Assembly (NCBI GenBank): GCA_003385635.1
Contig: QQUY01000003.1
Span: 310,001-374,000, forward strand
Direction: 5' to 3'
From: Acidobacteriota bacterium
GTDB lineage: Bacteria > Acidobacteriota > Blastocatellia > Pyrinomonadales > Pyrinomonadaceae
Length of the DNA stretch: 64,000 bases
Position numbers and translations under genes: made by a program. Below the pieces are notes generated by a model. That model did no database searches. It was not told the origin of the DNA and worked only from the letters and a program-made list of their open reading frames with translations. This document shows positions 46,556-54,543 of the stretch, in pieces; the stretch's first letter is position 1; every line of letters starts with the position of its first letter.

Positions 46556-48442
46556 ATGTGCGGTATCGTCGGATTTACAGCCAAATACTTCGGGGATGAG
46601 GAACGGGGCATCCTGGAGCGGATGAACGGGAAGATCATTCACCGCGGTCCCGATGAAGACGGCTTTTACCTCGGTGAAGGCTTTGGCATGGCGATGCGGC
46701 GCCTTTCGATCATCGATCTTTCGGGCGGGCAGCAGCCCATTCACACCAGCGACAGATCAAAGTGGATCGTCTATAACGGTGAGTTCTACAACTATCGCGA
46801 GCTCCGTAGAAAGCTTGAAGAAGACGGGCACGAATTCTACACAAATTCCGACACCGAGGTGATCCTGCACCTTTACGACAAATACGGTTCGCGGTGCGTC
46901 GAGTACCTGCGGGGAATGTTCGCCTTCGCAGTGTGGGATGAAAAGGAAAGAAGTCTGTTCCTCGCGCGCGACCGCACAGGACAGAAGCCGCTACTGTATT
47001 CGCGGCGTCCTGACGGACATATTGTCTTCGGTTCTGAGTTCCAGGCGATATTGGAGCATCCGGACATATCACGGGAGGTCGATCCTCAAGCGATTGACGA
47101 CTATATGTCGTACCAGTGCGTTCCTGCCCCTTCGACCGCATTTCGGGAGATGAGGAAACTCGAGCCCGGTCACTGGCTGATCTGGAAGAACGGCCAGATC
47201 AGGACAGAAAGGTACTGGAAGCCCGACTTCTCGAAGAAGATCAGGATCAGTGAGGAAGAAGCTGTAGAAGAGACGTCCCGCGTGCTTCAGGAGTCTGTGA
47301 AGCTTCGGATGATCTCGGAAGTGCCCTTGGGTGCGTTCCTCTCGGGCGGCGTGGATTCTTCAACCATTGTCGCCCTGATGGCTAGAGTAAGCGATCGGCC
47401 GGTCAAGACATTTTCTATCGGATTTGAAGAACAGGACTACAGTGAGCTCAAGTATGCGAGGAAGGTAGCCGAGCACGTTGGAGCGGAGTACAACGAGTTC
47501 ATCGTTAAACCGAATGCTCTCGAAGTGATCCCAAAGCTCGTAGAGCACTATGGCGAGCCATACTCAGACTCTTCGGCGATCCCGACCTACTACGTCTCAC
47601 AAGAAACCCGGAAGCACGTGACCGTCGCCCTGAACGGGGACGGAGGGGATGAATCGTTTGCCGGCTACGAGAGGCACGCCGCGATGAGGCTGGCGGAGTT
47701 CTATCAGCGTGTGCCTTCTGCATTGAGAACAGCACTCTTTGAGGCCCCGATATCGGTGCTTCCCACTTCAGAGATCAAGCGTTCGAGGATAAGGGACGTA
47801 AAGAGATTTCTGTCCGCGGCTAGACTGGCCGCGGGACCAAGGTACAGCCGGTGGATGACCACATTCGATGACGAACGAAAATCAGCGCTTTATTCCAGCC
47901 AGTTCCGGTCGCAGTTGAACGGCAACGGCAGCAGGTCGGTTTTTGCGGATTGGCTCGAGTCTGACGAGGCCGAAGGGATCGTTGACAGGTGCCTGCTTAC
48001 CGACATGATGACCTATCTGCCCAACGATCTTCTTGTAAAGGTGGATATCGCTTCGATGGCCAACTCGCTCGAAGCCCGCTCACCGTTCCTTGATCACAAA
48101 GTGATCGAATTTGCGGCCTCGCTTCCGGAAGAGCTGAAGATGAGGAGAATTGCGACAAAGTCCTTGCTAAAGAAAGTCGCTTCACAGCTTGTTCCGCGAG
48201 AGGTGATCTATCGGCCGAAGATGGGTTTCGGTGTACCGATCGGAAACTGGTTCCGTGGCGAGTTGAAGGGATTTATCCGTGACATACTTCAATCGAATGA
48301 GGCGCGCTCCCGTGGACTATTCAAACAAGAAGAAGTAGATCGAATGACCGAAGAACACGTATCCGCAAAAAAGGACCATACTTTTCAGATCTGGTCACTG
48401 CTAATGCTTGAGCTTTGGTTCCAGAAATTTGTTGACCGATAG
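46556..48442 (+). CDS. asnB: Asparagine synthase (glutamine-hydrolysing)
   Basis: A 628-residue two-domain enzyme. The N-terminal glutaminase starts MCGIVGFTAKYF with Cys2 as nucleophile, then RGPDEDGFY and YNGEFYNYRELR. The synthetase part has the PP-loop LGAFLSGGVDSSTIVALM and LNGDGGDESFAGYERH. It may make asparagine or, as is common in polysaccharide loci, amidate a sugar carboxylate such as a uronic acid; the neighbouring UDP-glucuronate epimerase fits that. The gene ends overlapping the next reading frame by 35 bases. Confidence 0.93.
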   Translation: MCGIVGFTAKYFGDEERGILERMNGKIIHRGPDEDGFYLGEGFGMAMRRLSIIDLSGGQQPIHTSDRSKWIVYNGEFYNYRELRRKLEEDGHEFYTNSDTEVILHLYDKYGSRCVEYLRGMFAFAVWDEKERSLFLARDRTGQKPLLYSRRPDGHIVFGSEFQAILEHPDISREVDPQAIDDYMSYQCVPAPSTAFREMRKLEPGHWLIWKNGQIRTERYWKPDFSKKIRISEEEAVEETSRVLQESVKLRMISEVPLGAFLSGGVDSSTIVALMARVSDRPVKTFSIGFEEQDYSELKYARKVAEHVGAEYNEFIVKPNALEVIPKLVEHYGEPYSDSSAIPTYYVSQETRKHVTVALNGDGGDESFAGYERHAAMRLAEFYQRVPSALRTALFEAPISVLPTSEIKRSRIRDVKRFLSAARLAAGPRYSRWMTTFDDERKSALYSSQFRSQLNGNGSRSVFADWLESDEAEGIVDRCLLTDMMTYLPNDLLVKVDIASMANSLEARSPFLDHKVIEFAASLPEELKMRRIATKSLLKKVASQLVPREVIYRPKMGFGVPIGNWFRGELKGFIRDILQSNEARSRGLFKQEEVDRMTEEHVSAKKDHTFQIWSLLMLELWFQKFVDR

Positions 48443-49100
48443 CAACGGTTTGATCAGCTCCATAAAAAAGAAACTAATAGAAACGTTCCCAAAGACCTGG
48501 AGGTACTGGGGGGTGTTCTTCGACCGCAATTCGTATCTGCGCGTGAACGGCTGGTTTGAAACGATGCGGCGCGGGCATCCATGCAGGCCCGACGGATCAC
48601 CCATACCGTGGTTGAACTACGCGATGGTCGGCTTTCTTGAGGAACGATTGACCGATGATCTGGATATTTTCGAGTTCGGGAGCGGCTATTCGACGATCTT
48701 CTATGGCCAGAGGGCAAAGAGCGTCGTAGCGGTCGAACACAACGAGAAATGGGTTGAGATCCTCCGCGAGAAGCTTCCCGACAACGTCGACTTGCGGGCT
48801 ATCGCGCTGGATGACAGCGAGGACTACGAGAATTCGATCGTACGAACGGGCAGGGTCTGGGATGTCGTGGTGGTTGATGGCAGAAGGCGGATGAAGTGTT
48901 TCCGCAACAGCATCGAACATCTCACATTAGGTGGCGTCGTCCTGCTCGACGATTCGTACCGGACGGAATATCGCGAGGCTTTCGAGTTGGCTGAGGCAAG
49001 GGGATTCAGAAATCTGAAATTTACCGGCGTCTCGGCGAGAAAGTTCGGTCAAGATGAAACAACCGTCTTTTATCGCTCAGACAATTGCCTGGGAATTTGA
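48408..49100 (+). CDS. Class I SAM-dependent methyltransferase-like protein
   Basis: A 230-residue protein. FEFGSGYSTIFYGQRAKSVVAVEHN (about residue 88) is motif I and the acidic end of strand 2 for SAM binding. VWDVVVVDGRRRMKC is the motif II/III region, and LTLGGVVLLDDSYR follows. The target could be a sugar or an amino acid side chain. The ATG at 48408 overlaps asnB by 35 bases; TTG codons at 48429, 48432 and 48450 are alternatives that reduce the overlap. Confidence 0.75.
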   Translation: MSFGSRNLLTDSNGLISSIKKKLIETFPKTWRYWGVFFDRNSYLRVNGWFETMRRGHPCRPDGSPIPWLNYAMVGFLEERLTDDLDIFEFGSGYSTIFYGQRAKSVVAVEHNEKWVEILREKLPDNVDLRAIALDDSEDYENSIVRTGRVWDVVVVDGRRRMKCFRNSIEHLTLGGVVLLDDSYRTEYREAFELAEARGFRNLKFTGVSARKFGQDETTVFYRSDNCLGI

Positions 49101-49126
49101 ACTTATCTGAAGGTAACTATCACAAG

Positions 49127-49849
49127 ATGAAATTTGGAAAGGCAGCAAAATGGACGCTTGGCGGAGTCGCAGTACTTGCCACTTTCCTCGTCGTAGCGCT
49201 GCTTTATGCGCACAGCGTTTCCAACGAAGTTACTGATGAGGACAGAAGTTCCGTGCGTGAATACTTGACGGATGTGGAGCCGCCTCAGCCCGGTATTTCA
49301 TTTGAATCCGATGTTGAATTCATACGGATGGTCCAGGATTCCGTTCTGACTGTCGCTCCTGAGAACAAGGGCATTCCGTTCGGTCAGCCCAGGGAGCCAA
49401 AGGACCTGCTGGAAGCGAAGAAGGGACTGTGTTTTGACCGAAGCAGGGTGATCGAAAAGATCCTGAGAATATACGGCTTTGAGACGCGGCACATTTTCAT
49501 CTACACGACCAAGGCGACCGGCAGTTCGTTGAGATCTTTCATTACTCCAGGTGTCGGTTCTCACGCGGTTTCCGAAGTAAGGACCGCAAAGGGATGGTTG
49601 GTGGTTGACTCGAACGACCGATGGATCTCGCTGGATTCGAATGGGGATCCTAGAGGTATGGAAGACTTGGCTGACTCTCTGTTCAAAGGTCGAGAGGTGT
49701 CCTGGAAAGAAGAGCCGCCGGAGATCTACACAAAGCTGCACCCCTACACTTTCGTTTACGGGCTGTACTCAAGGCATGGCGAATTCTACCCGCCCTACAA
49801 CGCTATCCCCGACGTTAACTACGGCGAACTTCTCTACAACATTTACTAG
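49127..49849 (+). CDS. Transglutaminase-like protein with N-terminal membrane anchor
   Basis: A 240-residue protein. Residues 8-32 (AKWTLGGVAVLATFLVVALLYAH) anchor it in the membrane. The core has EAKKGLCFDRSRVIEKILRIYG (Cys), GVGSHAVSEVR (His) and WLVVDSNDRW (Asp), the transglutaminase triad in order. The domain would be periplasmic. ATG 49127 is used; TTG 49085 would overlap the methyltransferase. Its stop TAG shares bases with the stop of the convergent gene (CTAG). Confidence 0.75.
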   Translation: MKFGKAAKWTLGGVAVLATFLVVALLYAHSVSNEVTDEDRSSVREYLTDVEPPQPGISFESDVEFIRMVQDSVLTVAPENKGIPFGQPREPKDLLEAKKGLCFDRSRVIEKILRIYGFETRHIFIYTTKATGSSLRSFITPGVGSHAVSEVRTAKGWLVVDSNDRWISLDSNGDPRGMEDLADSLFKGREVSWKEEPPEIYTKLHPYTFVYGLYSRHGEFYPPYNAIPDVNYGELLYNIY

Positions 49850-50736
49850 TTTTTTCGGGTTTTTCTCCAGATCCCCGTATCAATCCCTGTTAGCTGTTCC
49901 AGTTCTTCGTTAAACGGAACGAAGAATTCAGCCAGCGCTTTCCTTGTTTCAGGGTCGAGCGGCTCGACCTTCTTTGAAGATTTGTTCATTTCTGTCAGGC
50001 CGACCGCGATCTTCCCGAACAGCCTCGGCGGGAGTACCGCCTTTGCCGCATTCTTGAGCGGGTTGTCCTGTCTGCGAAGACTTCTCAACATCGTAGAAAA
50101 GACCCTGGATCTCGCCTTCCTTGTCTGATTGTGCCGTTTTTCGAGATCGGGACGAAAATTAGGGTCGACATCAAGCTTTTCAAAGATCTTATTGCACAGC
50201 TTTGAAGGATCATTCTTGAAGTCTTCGAACAAGTGGACTATCACCGAGTCCTTTGGAAAATACTCATACATTCTCTTGAGAAACTCTGAGTAAAGCCCCA
50301 GTCTGACGAACTGCCTGTACATGTAACTGTCTCTATCATCAGACCTTATCGCGTCGATCACCGTCGGGAAGGGAGGTCTTTCCTTATAGAGCTTCTGCAT
50401 AGAGTAAGAAGAATAGGCTCTGTCTACAGGGTTTCTTAACAGATAGACCACTAGGCACTCGGGATTGTGTTCCTTCAGTCGCTCGAAGGCCCGTCGGTGC
50501 GTGCACATGTTTGCGTTCTTGGCTATAAGTCTCCCTTCAGGGCTGATCAAGGCAGGATCGCCAAAATGTTTGTGAAACGCTTCCTCATACCCGGCTTCGA
50601 ACGCTTTGGTGCGGACGAAGTAGTCGAATTCTATCTGTGGGTGAGTTGTTATCTCCGGATGTTCGCCGAGGTAGTTCTTCAGGGAAGTTGTAGCGGCTTT
50701 CTGAGCGCCGACGATCATCAAGTCGATCTTTTTCAT
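49846..50736 (-). CDS. Sulfotransferase domain protein (7 of 7)
   Basis: A 296-residue heparan-sulfate-type sulfotransferase. PAPS loop: LMIVGAQKAATTSLKNYLGE at residues 6-25. Second block: CLVVYLLRNPVDRAYSSYSM near residue 96. GLYSEFLKRMYEYFP and VHLFEDFKNDPSKLCNKIF are further family blocks. It is one of few minus-strand genes in the locus. It ends in the same CTAG as the preceding gene, leaving no room for a terminator between the two. Confidence 0.88.
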   Translation of the reverse strand: MKKIDLMIVGAQKAATTSLKNYLGEHPEITTHPQIEFDYFVRTKAFEAGYEEAFHKHFGDPALISPEGRLIAKNANMCTHRRAFERLKEHNPECLVVYLLRNPVDRAYSSYSMQKLYKERPPFPTVIDAIRSDDRDSYMYRQFVRLGLYSEFLKRMYEYFPKDSVIVHLFEDFKNDPSKLCNKIFEKLDVDPNFRPDLEKRHNQTRKARSRVFSTMLRSLRRQDNPLKNAAKAVLPPRLFGKIAVGLTEMNKSSKKVEPLDPETRKALAEFFVPFNEELEQLTGIDTGIWRKTRKN

Positions 50737-50944
50737 GCTTCAGTATTGAGAGTTCAACGGGAACAGGCGAAAGCTCGATTGTAAACCCATCCAGAGCGTC
50801 TCCAAACCGCGGAGCAGACCCCGCACCTGGTTTGCACCTTTGCGGATCCGCAGTTTGTACCAATCGCTCCGAATTCCTCGATGCAGAAAGACGCGTGTGC
50901 TTTGACAACTCGCCAAACCCGGGAAACTCAGTAAACTAATCAGA

Positions 50945-52321
50945 GTGAAGATCTTACGCATCATCGCGAGACTGAATGTCGGGGGCCCCGCAAGGCACGT
51001 CGTCTGGCTAACTGAAGCGCTGAACGACGGGGAGTTCGAGTCGCTACTGCTTGCTGGCACGGTTCCGCCGACTGAAGAAGACATGGGCTATTTCGCCGAC
51101 CAGCACGGAGTAAAGCCGGTATTCATAGAAGAAATGTCGCGTGAGCTTTCGCCAAAGGACGCGGTTTCTTTGTGGAAGGTCTGGCGGAGGGTCCTGGCAG
51201 AAAAGCCGGACATAATCCACACACATACCGCGAAAGCGGGGACCATAGGGCGGGTAGCCGGATTCCTGTACAAGTGGATCACGCCTTCGGTTCTGATTGG
51301 CAGGCCCAGGCGAGTAAAGCTCATCCACACATATCACGGTCATATTTTTCACAGCTACTACGGTAAGGCCAAGACCCGTTTATTCCTTTTCATAGAGCGG
51401 ACCCTCGCTAGGCTCGCGACCGACAAGATCCTGACAATAACGGAACAGCAGAGAAAAGAGATCCACGAAGATTACGGGGTCGGAGCCGGGGGTCAGTTCG
51501 AAGTCGTTCCGCTTGGGATCGACCTGAGTGTTTTTGAGGATCCTGGTTCGCGCCGGAAGCTTTTGAGGGACGAGATCGGAGCTGCGGATGGCGACATCGT
51601 TGTTGGTATCGTTGGGCGCCTGACGGAGATCAAGGATCACGAGCTCTTTCTCCGGGCTGCAAGAGAATTAAGCCACGAAGGTCACGAAGTACACGGAAGT
51701 AATGAACCAGGAAGTAGAGCCCGGGATCGTCAAATAAAGTTTGTCGTGATCGGCGACGGGCATCTGCGGGTAGAACTCGAGGAGCTTGCGGAGAAACTTG
51801 GACTAGATGAAAGAGTGGATTTCATCGGTAACCGGGAAGATCCGGACGTTTTCTACGCAGGATTGGACATCGTCGCACTGACCTCCAGGAACGAAGGCAC
51901 TCCGCTATCGCTGATCGAGGCGATGGCGAACCGGATTCCGGTAGTTTCTACGGCAGTGGGAGGCGTGGTTGATCTGGTAGGAGACAGGAGGCAGGAGACA
52001 GGAGACATAATCGGAACCCGGAGCGCCAGCGACGGGCAGGACAGAAGTCAGAAGTCAGAAGTCGGAAGTCAGAAGTCAGAAATCGTAAGTCAGGGAGAAG
52101 AGAGGGCCCAGTCCTCGATCGCGGTCTGCGAACGCGGCGTCTCCGTTCACTCCCGCGAGCCAGAAGACTTTGCAGCCGCGATCTCGCTCCTGGTGAATGA
52201 CATCGGCCTCCGTGAGCGAATCGCAGATGCGGGATTTCAGTTCGTTAAAGCAAAGTACGACAAGTCGCGGCTCGTAAGCGATATCAAGAAACTGTACAGA
52301 GAGTTGATAGTTGAAGATTGA
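50945..52321 (+). CDS. Family 4 glycosyltransferase carrying two in-frame repeat insertions
   Basis: A 458-residue GT-B enzyme starting at GTG 50945 (KILRIIARLNVGGPARHVVWL). Core motifs are intact: IIHTHTAKAGTIGRV, VEVVPLGIDL-like FEVVPLGIDL, IVGRLTEIKDHEL and the donor loop SRNEGTPLSLIEAMANRIPVV. Two stretches do not belong. Residues about 242-261 (SHEGHEVHGSN) come from a CACGAAGG-type repeat. Residues about 345-389 come from GGAGACA heptads, one REP unit and AGAAGTC heptads. Both keep the frame and fall in surface loops between conserved blocks. The last residues (LIVED) and stop also lie in a repeat. Function may survive but this is unproven. Confidence 0.85.
   Translation: MKILRIIARLNVGGPARHVVWLTEALNDGEFESLLLAGTVPPTEEDMGYFADQHGVKPVFIEEMSRELSPKDAVSLWKVWRRVLAEKPDIIHTHTAKAGTIGRVAGFLYKWITPSVLIGRPRRVKLIHTYHGHIFHSYYGKAKTRLFLFIERTLARLATDKILTITEQQRKEIHEDYGVGAGGQFEVVPLGIDLSVFEDPGSRRKLLRDEIGAADGDIVVGIVGRLTEIKDHELFLRAARELSHEGHEVHGSNEPGSRARDRQIKFVVIGDGHLRVELEELAEKLGLDERVDFIGNREDPDVFYAGLDIVALTSRNEGTPLSLIEAMANRIPVVSTAVGGVVDLVGDRRQETGDIIGTRSASDGQDRSQKSEVGSQKSEIVSQGEERAQSSIAVCERGVSVHSREPEDFAAAISLLVNDIGLRERIADAGFQFVKAKYDKSRLVSDIKKLYRELIVED
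51670..51728 (+). repeat. CACGAAGG-type repeat inserted in a coding sequence
   Basis: GCCACGAAGGTCACGAAG and the following bases interrupt the alignment between ARE-L and IKFVVIGDG, a join that is normally short in this family. Exact borders are estimates. Confidence 0.55.
51979..52112 (+). repeat. Composite repeat (heptads plus REP unit) inserted in a coding sequence
   Basis: GGAGACA heptads (51980-52006), a REP unit (CCCGGAGCGCCAGCGACGGG at 52017-52036) and AGAAGTC heptads (52042-52090) follow one another with no stop codon in the gene's frame. The same order (REP then AGAAGTC) is seen at 11355-11400. Confidence 0.85.
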
Positions 52322-52457
52322 GAATCGAGAATCGGAGGCTAAGGTTCTCTTCTTTGCGATCCTCGGCGGCTTCGCGCATTTGCGAGCATTCATACACTCA
52401 TCGGTGTTGCGCGCTGTCCGTGAAGCGAGATTTCCCGCAAAGCCGCAAAGCAACGAA
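52305..52457. repeat. Mixed repeats downstream of the glycosyltransferase
   Basis: Bases 52305-52335 (GTTGAAGATTGAGAATCGAG-like heptads) cover the gene's end. CTTTGCG-type repeats lie at about 52350-52386 and, inverted, at 52434-52457 (CCCGCAAAGCCGCAAAGC). The rest of the gap to 52607 holds no gene; 52577-52588 has the TTCACAAGCAAT motif. Confidence 0.55.
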
Positions 52458-52607
52458 GTTCCGATAAGAAGAAAAGGGCACGCTGGAACCAACCGAATAT
52501 CTTACCGATCCTGCTCAAATTGTTTGATTTCTCACCTTGCTTTTACAGGGCCTTTCCTTTGTAATAAGTACGGTTTTTCACAAGCAATTCTCCCTCAACA
52601 CTAAAGT

Positions 52608-54413
52608 ATGTCGTGGCTGTTGAGTAATCCTGTTTTCATAACAATTACCGCAGCCGTAGTGTCCGCCGGCCTGACGTGGATCGTCAGGGGAATGGCCCGG
52701 AAATACGGCTTTGTGGCCAAGCCGAAAGCTGACCGTTGGCACAAGAAGCCGACCGCGCTGATGGGCGGCGTGGCGATCTTTGCCACTACACTGCTCGTTT
52801 ACCTGATCCTCGTCCCTAAATCCGGAGAATCACTGATAGTGATGGCCGGTGCTACCTTCCTTTTTCTCGTAGGATTTGTCGACGACATCCTGTATATAAA
52901 GCCCTATCAGAAGATCATCGGCCAGGTGATCGGCACCGCGATCATCATTGGCGCCGGCCTGACAATGCCGATAACCGGCTACCAGATGATAGACATCTGG
53001 ATTACAGCGCTTTGGCTGATAGGGATCACCAACGCAGTTAATCTGCTGGACAATATGGACGGCCTCGCCGCAGGAGTGGCGGGCATCGCGGCATTGACCC
53101 TTGCGATCGGATTCTATAATTCGGGTGCCTCGGGCGAGATGCTTCTTATCTGCGGATTTATAGGCGCATTGCTCGGTTTTCTGGTCTTCAATTTCAATCC
53201 GGCGACGATCTTTATGGGAGACGCCGGATCGATGTTCGTCGGATTCCTGCTTTCGGGTGCGGTAATGCTCAATCAGTCGGGAGGCCGCTCAAGAGGAATC
53301 GTATCTGTTCTTGCTGTACCAGCGCTCATCCTGTTCGTTCCCATCTTCGATACGACGCTCGTCACGATCCTGCGGAAGATGTGGGGCAGGAAAGCTTCCG
53401 AAGGCGGCCGCGATCACACTTCTCACAGGCTTGTTGCGCTTGGACTTTCCGAACGTTCCGCGGTGCTGATGCTATACGGATTTGCGATCGCAGCAGCGGC
53501 GCTTTCTCTCTACCTCAAACAGCTGAAGATAATTCAGAGCCTCGCGATCATAGGTCTGTTCACCGTTATCCTGACCATCGTCGGCGTTTATCTGGCAAGG
53601 GTAAAGGTCTATGCAGAGCAGGACGAAGACCTGGCATTGAAGGACAACGCTGTCTTCGGATTTATCTACGATTTCTCGCACAAACGGCGCATCTTCGAAG
53701 TCCTGCTTGATTCAGTACTGATCACTCTCGCCTACTACTTTTCGTACGTACTTCTGTTTGGCGCATTTGAAGATACAGGCAACTGGGAGCTCTTCATTGA
53801 AACGCTTCCGCTTCTGATAGTGATCAAGCTCGCGGCATTCCTTCTGGTAGGCGTTTACAGGGGGATCTGGAGGTATACGGGCGTCAGTGACCTTCTGACC
53901 TTCACAAAAGGCGTAGTGCTGGGCTCGGCCGGAAGCATCCTCGCGATTCTCCTGTTGTACAGATTCCGCAACTTCTCTCGGGCTGTCTTTGTTGTTGATG
54001 CGATTCTGCTTCTTGCCGCGCTTGCCGGAAGCCGTATGGCGTTCCGCCTGATTCGGCAGCTTCTTCCGAATCCGGTCGCAAGTTATGGTAGGCGGGTCCT
54101 TATCTACGGTGCTGGAGACGGCGGCGAAATGGTACTTAGGGAACTAGAAAACAATCCCGACTGGGAATACACCGCCGTTGGATTTGTGGACGATGATCCC
54201 CTGAAGGAAGGAAAAGTAATGCACGGGCTCAAAGTGCTGGGAGGTAACGGGTCACTTGCGGACATATGTCGGCAGTACAACGTTCAGGAGGTCCTGATAT
54301 CGTTCCGCGAACTTGCTCCCGACAAGCTCAAAGAGATCCGGATCACATGTCAGAATGCCGACGTTTCGCTCAAGCGCGCGCAGATCAAGATCGAGCCGGT
54401 TGAGTTTGAGTGA
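52608..54413 (+). CDS. WecA/MraY-like phosphoglycosyl transferase fused to a CapD-type N-terminal region
   Basis: A 601-residue membrane protein. Residues 1-330 are a polyprenyl-phosphate sugar-1-phosphate transferase with about ten helices: FVDDILY, NAVNLLDNMDG (Asp148, Asp151), FMGDAGS (Asp205) and RDHTSHRL (His270, His273). This part starts lipid-linked repeat-unit synthesis on undecaprenyl phosphate. Residues 360-480 are four more helices (GVYRGIWRYTGVSDLLTF), and 490-600 a Rossmann domain (VLIYGAGDGGEMVLREL, VGFVDDDP) as in the N-terminus of CapD/FlaA1 nucleotide-sugar dehydratases. The catalytic dehydratase domain is missing, so the tail may be a sensor or scaffold. Confidence 0.87.
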   Translation: MSWLLSNPVFITITAAVVSAGLTWIVRGMARKYGFVAKPKADRWHKKPTALMGGVAIFATTLLVYLILVPKSGESLIVMAGATFLFLVGFVDDILYIKPYQKIIGQVIGTAIIIGAGLTMPITGYQMIDIWITALWLIGITNAVNLLDNMDGLAAGVAGIAALTLAIGFYNSGASGEMLLICGFIGALLGFLVFNFNPATIFMGDAGSMFVGFLLSGAVMLNQSGGRSRGIVSVLAVPALILFVPIFDTTLVTILRKMWGRKASEGGRDHTSHRLVALGLSERSAVLMLYGFAIAAAALSLYLKQLKIIQSLAIIGLFTVILTIVGVYLARVKVYAEQDEDLALKDNAVFGFIYDFSHKRRIFEVLLDSVLITLAYYFSYVLLFGAFEDTGNWELFIETLPLLIVIKLAAFLLVGVYRGIWRYTGVSDLLTFTKGVVLGSAGSILAILLLYRFRNFSRAVFVVDAILLLAALAGSRMAFRLIRQLLPNPVASYGRRVLIYGAGDGGEMVLRELENNPDWEYTAVGFVDDDPLKEGKVMHGLKVLGGNGSLADICRQYNVQEVLISFRELAPDKLKEIRITCQNADVSLKRAQIKIEPVEFE

Positions 54414-54434
54414 TTAATAAGACCTAACAAGATG

Positions 54435-54528
54435 AACAGGATAGATAGGATGGCTAAGTCCGAGCGAGCTTGAAACTGTTATTTGCCAAGTGCCATTGCC
54501 CTATTTTGTTTATCCTTTCTATCCTGTT
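54435..54528. repeat. Inverted repeat cassette, ACAGGATAG family
   Basis: Left arm 54435-54451 (AACAGGATAGATAGGAT) and right arm 54512-54528 are reverse complements with one mismatch, 60 bases apart. Related to the cassette at 12993-13126. The right arm ends 15 bases before the next gene's chosen start. Confidence 0.65.
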
Positions 54529-54543
54529 TTTTCTCCAGCTTCT

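Noticed and set aside
44038..49849. Lasso-peptide cluster (transglutaminase-like protein plus asparagine synthase homolog)
   Set aside because: The asparagine synthase has an intact glutaminase with Cys2 and normal length, the transglutaminase-like proteins are membrane-anchored, and no precursor peptide or RRE protein is seen.
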